A DNA stretch of 64,000 bases from Glomus cerebriforme (GCA_003550305.1 QKYT01000069.1:1-64000); one strand, 5' to 3'. Counted from the first letter of the stretch, positions 25,261-36,801 are shown. Program-made: numbers and translations. The notes: generated by a model not told the origin, from the letters alone.

Positions 25261-25564
25261 TAGTTTATAGACTAAAGGATCAAATATTACAAAATTAACT
25301 TTTGCAAAACTCAAATATGTAAATTCCAGTAAAAAGAAATCCAAGAAAACTATAAAAATTTCTGATTTAGGGGATGATTATTATAATAATAATTATAATA
25401 ATAATTGAAAAAAATACTTCTATAAGTTTTAATTTAATAAACTTAAATATAAAGAAAAAGAACTAGTTTTAAAAGAACATGAACTTGCTTTAAAAGAATA
25501 AGAAGTAAAAGTTTGTGAAATGGAATTATCAAATCTTATGAAAAAATATGAATTAGAAATTTAG
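25261..25564 (+). pseudogene. Degraded coiled-coil-type coding remnant
   Basis: A broken frame with Lys/Glu-rich heptad-like text (for example KEKELVLKEHELALKE, stop, EVKVCEMELSNLMKKYE) preceded by a Lys-rich and Asn-rich stretch. It has at least two stops and no start. Coding-like composition suggests an old gene or transposon ORF; family unknown. Confidence 0.35.
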
Positions 25565-26064
25565 AATTAAATTAATTAATAAATAACATATTATTTAAAT
25601 GATTTTAAACATATATTAAAGCAAATTATATTTATTACTGCATATAAATATAAATTTCTTTAAACCTATAAACTCATTATTCATTATTAATACACTTTAA
25701 AAAAAATTTATAAGATATAGCTATTGAGTATAAAAACTAGAAAGACTATATAAAAAATATGATCAGAAATGGATTATGAGTTTTTAATCAAATTAATTGA
25801 AAGTATACTTCAATGAATTGAAAATATAATAAAAGCAAAGAAAGGCTATACCAGCTATACCAGATGGTGAAGAATAATTTGAGTAATTTATTTTAATTTT
25901 AATCATTTGTTGTCCAGTAATTTCATTTTTATTAATGAATGTCAAAAATGGTCAAAAGAAATGCATCATACAAATTGAAATAAAGTTTATTTTTTTTAAC
26001 AATTAATAAATAAACTTATAAATCTTTTGAGCGCCACATTTAATGCCGTAATGCCGGCAAAAGT

Positions 26065-26070
26065 CACGTG
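26065..26070. promoter_or_regulatory. CACGTG box upstream of POP3
   Basis: Perfect CACGTG palindrome about 85 bases before the POP3 start codon. The same hexamer occurs at 22815-22820 upstream of the decayed POP3 copy and about 125 bases before RPA12 (38158-38163). It could bind a bHLH (Cbf1-type) factor; function is inference. Confidence 0.4.
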
Positions 26071-26154
26071 AAAGTGAAATTTTGTTGGGTAGTTAATATT
26101 GGCAACAAATTATGAAATTCGTATTTCAAAGGAATTATCAAAGAGAATAAATTC

Positions 26155-27627
26155 ATGTCACAAAAACAACAAACAATACCTACAAAGAAACATTCTCAAG
26201 TCTCCAAAGGCCAGGGAAAAGGAAATAATAGTAACAGAGACAGTCAAAAACAAGGAGGAAATAAAATTGAGACACCAAAAGTAAATACATATACTGGTAA
26301 CACTATTAGATCACAAGAACGAAAACGAAAGACTGTTTTCAAGGCTGTTCTTGATTCCCCATTTAATATAAGCTGGTAAGTATCAATTACATGAGAAACA
26401 ATTCAATATATTGTATTGAATTAAATTAATTGCTATATTTTTAGGCCTAATGTCTCAATTAAAGATCAAAATGAAATCTTGGATGCTCTTTGCGAGTAAA
26501 TTAAATAATTAATTGAAATATATAAATTGTTGGGTTCAAAACCAGTATTAATTTTTAAATATCTTCACATTTCTCATTCATAGAACTTTATTAATGATGG
26601 AAAAACCTGCAAAGAAGAAAATTAACAAAAAAATAAAAGCTCTTGATAAAGTAAACAAGATAGAAAATGACGATGACGGATTCAATAAAAATGATACGAC
26701 ATCCAATGATAGATTGGTTTCTAAAAAACAACCATCAACACCATCACCAATACGCTCTAATATATGTTTTGGTATTAATGAAGTAACAAAGCATCTTGAA
26801 CAAATGATCAGTCCGCATCATTTAATATCTGCTAATCCAGATTATCAACTATCTACTTTTTCAATCATAAAACAACATCATTCATTAGAAATAGTTTTTG
26901 TATGTAAAGCAGATCTTTTACCACAACTTTATTCTCATTTTCCAATAATGTGTAATATAGCTGGTGATGTGTTACTTGTTCCATTACCTTCTGGGGCTTC
27001 AAGAAGAATTTCTGATTTAATGAATTTTAAAAGAGTATCATGCATCGGTGTAAAGGTATTTCAAATAAATTATACATAATAATTGTTGTTTATTGGGGAG
27101 CTGAGGGGACTTATTTCTAGTACTAAAAAAATTGTCAATGTATTTTATTTCAGACAAATGCACCAGAATTCACTAGAATTTATAGAATGGTTAAGGAGAA
27201 AGTTAAACCTGTGAATGCACCTTGGTTGAATCCACTTAATCCACCAGACAATTTATTATATGAACGAAATGTCCCTGAAGAGGAAGTAGTGAAAAAAGAA
27301 ATGATGGAAGAAGAATCATTATTATTATCCAGTAATACTTTTAAACGAAAGCATGTAGAAACGTCGTGTGGTGACGAACCAAAAGTAAAGGTTGAAATTG
27401 CTTCCTCTTCATATACATCATCATCACCATCCATTTTCTTCTTTGGACAACAGCCACAAATAAAAATTGAATCTACTTCAACTCAGTCAAAACAAACCAG
27501 TTTCAATTATGTTCCTACACAGATTAAACAGCTTATAACAACTGCACCATTAAGTAAAGATCAAGTTAGAGAAAAAAGACGAGAGAAAAAGTTAAAATAT
27601 AAACAAAGAAAAATGAACATCAAATAG
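26155..27627 (+). CDS. POP3: RNase P / RNase MRP subunit POP3
   Basis: Four exons, 26155-26375, 26445-26495, 26584-27055 and 27154-27627, 405 aa, all GT-AG. The conserved core follows yeast Pop3: RKTVFKAVLDSPFNISWP, DQNEILDALCE, then after a basic linker GINEVTKHLE, EIVFVCKADLLPQLYSHFPI, VLLVPLPSGASRRISDL, and PVNAPWLNPL. POP3 is an L7Ae-like protein subunit of RNase P (tRNA 5' maturation) and RNase MRP (rRNA processing). It is longer than the yeast protein because of the basic N-terminus, an internal Lys/Asp/Asn linker and a basic tail ending in RKMNIK. The convergent neighbour is the SET gene, with 292 bases between stops. A decayed partial copy lies at 23035-23395. Confidence 0.87.
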
Positions 27628-27919
27628 AAACTCCATGTATGAATCATCGAAAACTTGATTGAAAATTTTAATTTGAATAAAGTTCATTTATTGAAGCATT
27701 TTGTTTGAATGATTTCTATGTAAAATTAACTAAAATTAAAAATTGCTATTAAAGTCTTTTATTCTAAATGTTATAGTTTTTACGCATTAGTGACTATTAA
27801 TATTAATTCTATTTCTCGCGTTTATTATTATTAATAATATAAACCTAATGCCCATACCTATTGTAATATCATTACAACGAACAAAAAAAAATTATAAAAA
27901 TAAAATAATGAGTACACAT

Positions 27920-29251
27920 CTATTTGTGAAAATATCCGATACAACTTGTAGCTTCACATTTACAAATATATTTTTCCTTGATCTTACTTAGACCACCTTC
28001 TATCTCACTATTAAAGTTCCCAAAATAATTAAAAGTTAATTCTTCACCAACTTGAATTTCTCTATTTGTAAAGAAAGCAATATGGTGTAACCTAATGTCG
28101 GCATTATCATTAATAAGAGGGTAGACTACCAAATTAGGATCACAAGAATGATTAAAGAAACGAGAGAAATTTCCATAATATGTGGCATCTACAGTATAGG
28201 CGCATTCATCATGGTCTTCTGCATTATAATCAAGGTCAAATAGGTAAGTTAACCCTTTTGTATCATATTGAGATCCACGCCTATCAGCTTCTGTAGACTT
28301 TATTATTTCTCCATAATAATAGGTTACAAACATACGCTCAGGAATTTTTCTCTTCGTAATTACACCCCAACCTTTTTTAGGGAACCTTTTAATTGCCAAA
28401 CTTAAATCAGACCTTCGTTGAGAAACTCGATTGACGCAATTAGAAAGACAAGTACACTTGTAATTACATTCATAAATCACGTTTCCAGGTTTTAACATTA
28501 CTTGAAATGTTGTTCTGTCATAATTTAATCTTGCCCCAGTGTGTTCAGTGAAACACGAACATACTTTGGCCGTACAATATCCTTCTTTACATTGACATCC
28601 TACCAACCGATCATTAAGATCAGCCTGACACGGAACACCCTCTCCATAAACATAATTTTCAATATATGTAAAATTTGATGGTACTCCAGCATCATCAATA
28701 TCATTTATAACAGAAATTGGTGGTCCATTTTTAATAGCACGACAAAGAAATCTTTCAAATTCCAAAGCTTTTGATGATTGAATTGATGTCATAATTTTAA
28801 GTTTTTTACTAGATGCAAATTTAGCATGTTGTTGGAATTTTTCAACTAATGTCATCGGTCTTTTAACTCCAATGCTATTACTTTTAGTATATTGTTTTAC
28901 CAAAGTATTTTTTTGTATTCGTGTTTCTTTGTGATTTGTATTTCTAACTTCTTTTTTATAAAACTGTACAGAAGTAGATCCATCTTTATTGGCAGTAGAT
29001 GTATTTGAATCACGTTCTTTAAGAAGAAGTTGACGTTTTTTTTCCAGTATTTTTTTATTTCTAATTATTTGCTCACATTGAAAATGGGTTAATAACTCAG
29101 GACAATTAAGATTATGATATGGTTCCCAAGAGTTATATTCACTTCCATAACCTTTCCATTTTATTTGATAGTAAATATTTCCGTTGACAACTTTTTGGTC
29201 AACAATTTTTTCTACTTCATATTCACTTTCTATTTGGTCCAGAGATTCCAT
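27920..29251 (-). CDS. KMT1: Histone H3K9 methyltransferase (chromodomain + SET, SUV39/Clr4 type)
   Basis: Single-exon 443-aa protein. The chromodomain is at residues ~11-62: YEVEKIV, YYQIKWKGY and NSWEP provide the aromatic cage (Y, W, W). The pre-SET region is Cys-rich (VGCQCKEGYCTAKVCSCF and YECNYKCTCLSNCVNRV), a zinc-cluster layout typical of SUV39 proteins. SET motifs: KKGWGVITKRKIP, FVTYYYGEI, YGNFSRFFNHSCDPN and EELTFNYFG. The post-SET CKCEATSC completes the fourth zinc site. The order chromo, pre-SET, SET, post-SET is that of Clr4/SUV39H, which reads and writes H3K9 methylation and builds heterochromatin. That fits a genome with many silenced repeats. Start chosen at the first ATG before the chromodomain. 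Confidence 0.94.
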   Translation of the reverse strand: MESLDQIESEYEVEKIVDQKVVNGNIYYQIKWKGYGSEYNSWEPYHNLNCPELLTHFQCEQIIRNKKILEKKRQLLLKERDSNTSTANKDGSTSVQFYKKEVRNTNHKETRIQKNTLVKQYTKSNSIGVKRPMTLVEKFQQHAKFASSKKLKIMTSIQSSKALEFERFLCRAIKNGPPISVINDIDDAGVPSNFTYIENYVYGEGVPCQADLNDRLVGCQCKEGYCTAKVCSCFTEHTGARLNYDRTTFQVMLKPGNVIYECNYKCTCLSNCVNRVSQRRSDLSLAIKRFPKKGWGVITKRKIPERMFVTYYYGEIIKSTEADRRGSQYDTKGLTYLFDLDYNAEDHDECAYTVDATYYGNFSRFFNHSCDPNLVVYPLINDNADIRLHHIAFFTNREIQVGEELTFNYFGNFNSEIEGGLSKIKEKYICKCEATSCIGYFHK

Positions 29252-30313
29252 GATAACTTTTTTTTTCGTGTTAAGAACGAGAAAGAAATTTAATTTATCA
29301 GTTTAGTAAACAAATCACACCTACTATATTTGGACTGATTCGGATTTGTATCACCTCATTTCCTGATGGATGAGATAAACCCGAAATAAGCAAACTCCCA
29401 CATTCTGCCGTACTCCTCGTACTCCAACTCTCCAAGAGGAGCTTCTTAAAAACTACGTTAGAATAAGGCATACAAACTTAATTTATTGGTTCTCATAACA
29501 TAAAAATTTCGAAAATGACCCGGCAACCCGGCTTTTAATTTTTTTTCAAAAAATTTTATATGTAAAATTTATATGAAATTTTTTTGTAATTTTTTAAAAA
29601 ATTGTACCCGGTATAGTAATAATATATAAAATTTTTTTTTAAAATTTAACACAGATTGACCCGGCCGGTTATGAGAACCAATTTTATTACTTTGTATCGT
29701 CTAATTCATAAAAGCTATTCGTATTTTTCATAACACAAAATTTTGAAATTAAATCAAGTCTATTCAGTGGACACTAATATCCTTAAACAATTATTCATAA
29801 TAACAGGGAGCTAACCTAAAATTCAATTATCATATTTTACATATTTTGCCAGGATCACCTTTTTAATTTATTAACAAGTGATGCTATAAGTTAAAAGGTT
29901 TAATTTATACTAACTTTTTTAGGGTACAATTAACAAAGCCACAGATTAAGATGAGATATTAAATTAATTTCAACGGTTGCTACATTTGATAATATATTGC
30001 ATCGATTTTCAATTCGAAATGCTTGAATTACTACTTTTTGATCAAAAGGGTTATTTTCTGGTTTATTTTTCGGAAAATCATACACACGACAAAGAGCGAA
30101 TGTATCAGTTGATCTTAGACCGTAATTTCGACCAATCACTGAATCAGATTTCTGAATGGCACGCGTTACTGAATACTAATGTTTTTGGACTTCCATTCGT
30201 TACCCATTTACTACATTTAGCGTTATCACGAGTCAGATGCATAGATAAAGATCGATTCTTACAATATTATATATAATACGCTTCACTTTTTTAACTTCCT
30301 TCTCCTATTCAAA
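29252..30313. other. Divergent intergenic region with a MITE
   Basis: Spacer between the divergent SET gene and SVIP-like gene. It carries a 226-bp inverted-repeat element at 29471-29696. Overlapping frames at 29930-30276 on both strands have no recognisable domain and may be chance. Confidence 0.45.
29471..29696. mobile_element. MITE copy 1 (TTGGTTCTCATAAC ends)
   Basis: Perfect inner inverted repeats TTGGTTCTCATAAC / GTTATGAGAACCAA, extending imperfectly outward to TA at both ends. A second copy at 55492-55697 shares the whole body, apart from about 20 bases missing in the middle. Size and TA flanks suggest a Tc1/mariner-type non-autonomous element. Confidence 0.8.
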
Positions 30314-30717
30314 ATGGGTAATGGACTTAGTGATTGTTTTCATACAAAACCAGAAGGCCGTAAACTTGCGCCGGATAATCCTCTTGAAAGCAGTGGACAA
30401 AGTACTACGGGAGGTCCTTCGAGAGAAGATATTGCTGCTGCTGCTCAAAAAAGACAAGAGGATGTAAGTAAAATTATCTATAAATTATCTTAATATGTAA
30501 AGATTAAGACTATTTTTTTTTTAAGGCGAGATCAAAAGGAGTACAAAAAACTGGAGGTAAATTAACTAAGCAACTTGAACGACAACAACAAAATCCGAAT
30601 CAACCTGTTTCGCCTCCTACCTCAAATTTACAAGTAAGAAGTTTAAACCTAATTTGTTTTCATAATTTACATTAACTTATAAATTTATTTTTATTTTTAT
30701 AGTGGAGAACGGATTAA
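30314..30717 (+). CDS. Small SVIP-like VCP/Cdc48-interacting protein
   Basis: Three exons, 30314-30463, 30526-30633 and 30703-30717, 90 aa; the last exon encodes only four residues and the stop. The N-terminus MGNGLSDCF has Gly2 for N-myristoylation and a nearby Cys for palmitoylation. The middle contains EDIAAAAQKRQEDARSKG, matching the Ala-Ala-x-x-Arg VCP-interacting helix of animal SVIP (small VCP-interacting protein), and the tail ends LQWRTD, like the LRW... ending of SVIP. Such proteins bind the p97/Cdc48 ATPase at ER or vacuolar membranes. Assignment rests on motif memory over a short protein. SCO1 is convergent, 212 bases downstream. Confidence 0.68.
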
Positions 30718-30929
30718 GATTTCAGTTATTTCAGTTGTTAATTATTTTATTGTAATTATAAATATTATTTAGTTAATTTATTACTGATATATTTGTAAAT
30801 TTATTGAATTTATTTTTAAGTTACTTCATTATAGTTTAATCATATCTCATGTATAAAAAATTTTGCTAAATTATTTGAGCAATAATAAATCGGAAATATT
30901 TCTTTTTCCTTCACATTTTTCTTCCTAAT

Positions 30930-32355
30930 CTATGTTTTTATAACTCCACCTTTTTTTAAGAAGTCTTGTACATGTTTATCAATACTTGAAGAAATTTGTT
31001 CAGCATCAAGATTTTTACCAAAAGCATCGACAAATTCACCATCTGGATTCATTAAATAAAAAAATATACTATGATCAACTAAATATTCTTCTCCTGGTTG
31101 TAATTTTGGCGGTTTACTATAATATACTCTATACGATTTAGCTACTTTAGATACTTGTTCATGTGATCCTGTTAATCCCACCATATCCTTATGAAAATCT
31201 GTGATAAGGATGGAAAAGAATTAGAAAGTAAAGAAAAAAAAATGAAATAATAAAAATTTTTTAATGAGGATAACCTACCTTCAAGGTACTTACGAACTAC
31301 TTCAACAGAATCCCTTTCTGGATCACAAGATATAAAAATTGGGATTATAACTTTACCGCTACCGATTTGCTCATTATTATCTACAAAAAAAAATTCATTC
31401 ATCGAAAATTTAATCTCTTCTTTTTTAAATAAACGAATCAAACGAAATTGAAAAAAATTTAAAATTACTTATGATATCAGTAACTTTAGACATCTTATCT
31501 AATTCTTCAGGACAAATATCAGGACAATGAGTAAATCCAAAATAAACTAATAAAAATTTTCCAAGAAAATCTTTATCCGTTACTAATTTTCCATCTTGAT
31601 TTATTAATTCAAATGGTCCTCCTATTTTTGCTTTTCCTACAGACTTATTTGCTAATTCTTCTTTTCCTATCAATTCCCGAAACATTCTTTTTAGTAAATA
31701 TATCAATAATGAATGAAAAAGTAATGCTTTTCATATACATACGTTTTTCTAATATCTTTTTTTTTTCATGTTTAAAATAAAAAAACAATCCTGCTCCTGT
31801 TACAAGAAATAATAATAAACTTTTCCATGTAGCAGGCTATTTATTTATTTAAAATTGAATTAATTATCGAATAATTAAAATTTTTAGGTTAAAGCTACAT
31901 AAAGTAGTAAATACATACTCCAACAGCATAACGATCTCTTATAGTTTCTTCAATTTTAACATTTTTAGGCGGTGTTTGTTGTTGTCCTTGCGAAGAAGTA
32001 TTATTATATCTCACTTTCCCACCGTTTGCATTTTTATTATTACGAATACGGGAATTAAAAGAATGCGATGAATTGTTACTTAAAGTTCTGATATTCCTTA
32101 AATAATACTGATTATTCTAAATTCCCATTTCATTTAATGCGACGAAAAATTCAATTAGAGAAAGATAGATTTATTAAAAAAAACTTTCAACCTATGTACT
32201 ATACCTGGTTTCTATGTACCAAGTTAATTATTATAGGCGACTTTGTTATAATCAAAGAAGATAAATTTCCAATCTTCTTAACTAAAATTAAATTAATATA
32301 TTAAATTTTTTAATATACGGTAAATATTCAAAAAATTTATTAACTTACTCAACAT
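30930..32355 (-). CDS. SCO1: SCO1-like mitochondrial copper chaperone
   Basis: Seven exons: 32355-32349, 32281-32205, 32116-31919, 31836-31739, 31686-31469, 31380-31279, 31198-30930; 322 aa. The first coding exon is 7 bases (ATG TTG A) before a GTAAGT donor. The N-terminus is basic and Asn/Ser-rich, fitting a mitochondrial presequence. A membrane segment at ~98-114 (TWKSLLLFLVTGAGLFFYF) is followed by the thioredoxin-like domain with the copper-binding pair C181/C185 (FTHCPDICPEE) and the third ligand His276 (YLVDHS). SCO1 delivers copper to the CuA site of cytochrome c oxidase subunit 2 in the inner membrane. The donor of exon 4 (GTATAT at 31738) was chosen over an overlapping GTATGT because only it keeps frame. 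Shares a 180-bp divergent promoter with the alkaline phosphatase gene. Confidence 0.9.
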
Positions 32356-32535
32356 TATTTCAAACGACTCCACGAAGTATTGAACCAATGTAACACGAAA
32401 TCAAAATTTTTTCGAAAAATCATTACATTACGTAATCATTTATTTCAGATTGATTAGCCGTAAATCCGTAATTGATATTGTTTTGTTTTGTCAACTTTTT
32501 ATTTTTTACATTATTAACAAAATAATTCAGGAATA

Positions 32536-35073
32536 ATGGCGAACATTCGTTTGGACCCAGAAGAGACAGAACGTTTACTTGGTTTTGGTCCAGAACGCAA
32601 AAAGGTCGGTTAAACTATGCTTGATGATAAGATTTTAGCTCATATTTTCAATAAAAACTATTAAATTTCAAATTAATTAATTGAATTATATTAAACCAAT
32701 TTTTATTTGATTGTTTTCTAAATCCAATTCTTATACATTCATTTAAAGACGCGAAGGGAATTGTGTGTTGTATGTTCCGCTGCGGTAGCAGTTATAACCG
32801 TAGCGATAGGACTAACCGCAGTATGGGTATCAGTATCATTAGCTTATGGTAAGAAATGAATAAAAAATATATATATATGTATATATATCTTTTTTAATAA
32901 AATTTAACATTAGCTGATTCTGGAAAAAGAAACGTCATCCTTATGATTTCTGATGGATTTGGTCCTGCCTCGGAGACATTTGCTCGTACTTACAAACAAT
33001 ATATAAATAAATTGGAATATAATTATGTCAGTCCCTTAGATAAAATACTTGTTGGATCTTCCCGAACTAGATCATCTGATAGTCTTGTCACTGATTCCGC
33101 CGCTGGAGCTACAGCTTTTTCATGTGCTATTAAAACTTATAATTCTGCTATAGGAGGTTAATCATTATAATTCATTATTTTTTTTTAAATTTTGAAAAAG
33201 CTATGCTTGTCTAACTCGCGTATATTATATATAGTTAATCCAAAGAAAGTTCCTTGTGGTACCGTATTGGAATCTGCGAAGCATTTTGGTTTGGCGACAG
33301 GTTTAGTTGTCACAAGTCGTATCACTGATGCTACGCCAGCCTCATTTTCAGCTCATGTAGTTCATAGAGAGATGGAATCTGATATTGCTGTACAACAAAT
33401 TGGTGATAATCCTCTTGGAAGACAAGTTGATTTAATAATTGGTGGAGGTCGTTGCTTTTTCTTACCAAACCATACGGAAGGAAGTTGTAGAATTGATGAA
33501 CGTGATTTGATTAAAGAATCAAAGAAGAGAGAATTTAAATTCTTTTCTACAAGACAAGAATTTGATGATCTTGAACCTGCAAAAGACAAGTATGCTTTTT
33601 AATACTTTATTTTGTTATTACTAAGAATTTATAACTCATTTTAATTATACAAATACAGGCTTCCTCTTTTAGGTCTATTTACGCTCGATGTAAGTTTTAT
33701 TCTTAAATATTATCAATGATTTATATTAAAAATGGTAATTAATATACATCATATAATAGCATATGTCATATGAAATTGATCGTGATCCTATTCAAGAACC
33801 ATCTTTGAAAGAAATGTCAGAAAAGGCTCTTAAATTTCTTGAATCTGCAACTTCTAATAGTGATAAAGGCTTTTTCCTCGTCATTGAAGGCAGTAGGATT
33901 GGTAATTAACAGGATTTTTTTTTTAATTTTGATTTATAATTCTAATCAAACCGATTAATGTAATTTGTTTACGAATTTGTTTCTTAAAAGATATGGCTGC
34001 TCATGTGTATGTATTATTTTTAATATTCTAAATATTTAATATTGTATTTATAAAATACTAATTTAATCATTTTGTAGGAATGACCCTGCCACACATGTTC
34101 ATGAAATCTTGGCTTATCATGACACAATTTCTCTTGTCAAGAAGTATGTTGATGAACATCCTGGCACAGTTATGATTTCAGTCAGTGACCATGAAACTGG
34201 TGGTTTATCTCTTGCTCGTCAAGTTAGTTCTGAATACCCAGATTATTTATGGTAAATATCATTAATATTAAAAAATTAAAAAATTAAAAATATTTTAAAA
34301 TATCAACTTTGTTATTTGTTTTGATAGGTATCCTGAACCTATAACACGTGTAAAGAATTCATCATATATTCTTTCACAAGCATTAGTAAGTTATCAAAAT
34401 AAAGATCGTAAAGAATATATTAAAGGTATAATTCGTGATGGATTAGGAATTGAAGATTTTGAAGATTATGATATCAGTTGGTTAAATGAAAATCGTACTC
34501 AAATGGAATACGAGATTTTTCTGGCTAATATGACAAGTTTTAGAGCTCAACTTGGGGTAAACTATCTTTAAATCTAGTTTATTTATTTATTTTTGTTTAG
34601 GATATATTGCTAAAGTTTTCTCTTTTTTTTTATTAAAAAACAAAAAAATGCTTATCTAGTGGGCAACACATGGACATTCTGCTATTGATGTTAATCTTTA
34701 TGCACATGGGCAAAATACTGATATTTTACGTGGAAATCATGAAAATACTGATATTGGAGATTTTATTGCTGAATATCTTAATTTGGATCTTGATTTTATT
34801 ACAAATAAATTAAATAGGCATGTATTAAGTATAGTGATTATTGATATATTTGCATATTTATTAACAAACTTTTTTTTCTCTCATTTAATTTAACAGTAAT
34901 AATGGTATGTATTTTTCGATTATAGTATATTTGATTTGATTGAATAGAAAACCAATATTTATTTATTTATTTTTTTATTTTTTATAGATACATTTCATCA
35001 AGTCACTGATTCCACTCATTTTCATGTTGATCGATTAAGTCACCATCACGGATTTATATCCGATGATAATTAA
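32536..35073 (+). CDS. PHO8: Vacuolar-type alkaline phosphatase
   Basis: Exons: 32536-32604, 32749-32848, 32914-33156, 33235-33589, 33659-33689, 33760-33901, 33991-34006, 34078-34251, 34328-34556, 34660-34817 (or 34828), possibly 34897-34904, 34988-35073. A short cytosolic N-terminus precedes one membrane segment (VCSAAVAVITVAIGLTAVW), a type II arrangement like yeast Pho8. The catalytic segment is LVTDSAAGATAF with the phosphorylated Ser118. Metal-site segments are NVILMISDGFGP, GSRIDMAAH, SDHETGGL and ATHGHS. It hydrolyses phosphate monoesters in the vacuole lumen. Exon 7 is only 16 bases yet encodes part of the conserved metal-binding DMAAH. The 3' end is ambiguous: either a GC donor at 34818 plus an 8-base exon, or a GT donor at 34829 spliced straight to 34988; both keep the same last 27 residues. 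Confidence 0.9.
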
Positions 35074-36801
35074 GTATATATTGTATTTAGAAAGAAATGA
35101 TATAAATTGTTGAAGTTTTTTAAATTAAGTTGGGATTTATGTCTATAATTTTAATTTTTAATTTGAATGTATCCTTAAAGTAATGGTAATATTTATAAAT
35201 ATAAAAGCTAAAAAAATATATAATTGTATTCATTTTAATATAGTACTTGAATTCTTGAAAGCATAAGCGGACAATATCTTTCATAACAGTATATTATAAA
35301 TTTAATATATTTAATGTGAATGGAATTAAAACCAATGAGAATATTATTAAGGATGAGAAATATAATACATAAAAATTTGTATTATTACATTTTGAATTTT
35401 GGCCAATATAGAATCATTTCACCAACAAACTATAAATCATTTAAATCCAATCACTTGTAAAAAAGATCTTCCATCTTTGATAGTAGTAATAGGTTATTGG
35501 TTAACAGTTAGTATAATTAGGATGTTTCGATGGTTTCATAGGAAAATAGGATAGCTTTAATATATATAAATTGCGATCAGTCAGTAAATCGAGTTTAGAA
35601 CCGGTTCATAAAACCCGGTTATTCGAACCGGAATTGGCTTAATAAATATATCTAGTAAAAAGTTTATTTATTTAAAATTTTTATTATAGGCAATTGTTAT
35701 TACGTTTGTAATTTGATTTTGCGTGCTTTATAGAATTCTATTTAAAAAATTTTAACGTTGAATCACGGTATTATTTTTTATTTAATAGTAATTCATTAAT
35801 TTCAGTATGTGTGTATGAATTCATTTGACTTGCTTGCCTGATTTTTATATCAAAAAATGAATCACAAATTATCAGATATTAAACACAAATGCATGCTCAG
35901 TAACTTGAAATTGTCCCATTCTTCCGATGCATGGTTCAGATTCTGATGTAGCGCAAGTCCTTCCAAATTATTAAAAAAAAAAGTGTACAGTACCAGGTGA
36001 AAACTGGATATATTCTTATTGAGCTCAAAATATAAATGCTATCCAAATTCAAAATAATTAGGATTTTGACACTTGAATTTGAAATTTGGCACTTAATAAT
36101 TTGGATTTTGAATTTTGATAACATCTATAGCTTGAAATACTAATCAAAAAAAAAAAAAAATAGAAAAAATCCTTAAAAATATACATATGATTAGCGAAAG
36201 TTAAATTGGTACTGAGTGGATTTCTAAAACTCTGGCAGTTAATCCTATTAGGCTTTATTCAATTAGCAAAAGTGAATCTTTATAATATAAAGAACCATCT
36301 TTTTCTTCTTATTATTTTGAAATTTTCATTGAAAATTTTGTTACTATTAAAACAAACAAAAAAGTCATAATCCTAAAATTACAAAGTTTTAATATTACAA
36401 ACCTATATTTTTATAGGTAATTTTTTGTTACAAGTAATTGTTATTACACAAAAAATTTCATTATATAGTTTAATTATTTATGTTATTTTTATTTAAAAAT
36501 AAATTAACAATAAATTCTGAAGGTATCTTAAGAGAAGAAACAAGCATTTTTGTATACTTTAATTAAATGAAACGGATCAATAAAATTTTTTTAGCAGTAT
36601 AGAATATGGATATTAATTTCATAACTTAGAAAAATTTTCTTACGCAAAAATAACATTCCGCATCCAATAAATTTACAAGCCATATTATGGACCAATCAGC
36701 CTCGGATCTAGAGAATAACTGATGATTTCCTTTGTTAAAAGTATATAAATCACACTAAATTTGTAAACTTCAGTAAAACTAGACGCGTCCTTTAAATAAG
36801 A
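35074..36801. other. Intergenic region with MITE and repeat fragments
   Basis: 1.7 kb without a supported gene. It contains an inverted AACCGG cluster at about 35596-35633, a short MITE at 36031-36129, and a fragment matching 24300-24390 in reverse orientation (36620-36705). An ACGCGT hexamer at 36783-36788 lies just before the next ATG. Confidence 0.5.
36031..36129. mobile_element. Short MITE (TATAGATGCC-family), copy 1
   Basis: 99-bp element whose ends (TATAAATGCTATCCAAATTC and, inverted, TATAGATGTTATCAAAATTC) match those of the element at 50838-50993. The interior is AT-rich and non-coding. Confidence 0.6.

Larger units (their letters stand above)
24401..26154. other. Intergenic region with gene remnants upstream of POP3
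   Basis: Very AT-rich. Apart from a coiled-coil-like remnant at about 25261-25564, I see no gene. The last ~120 bases are less AT-rich, carry CACGTG at 26065-26070, and are the probable POP3 promoter. Confidence 0.45.

Noticed and set aside
29930..30276. Overlapping ORFs on both strands between the SET and SVIP-like genes
   Set aside because: No domain, no splice partners, they overlap each other and occupy a divergent promoter. A small gene cannot be fully excluded.
35596..35645. Inverted AACCGG cluster considered as tRNA or terminator
   Set aside because: Arms do not fit a cloverleaf and there is no adjacent gene end; recorded only as a short palindrome.
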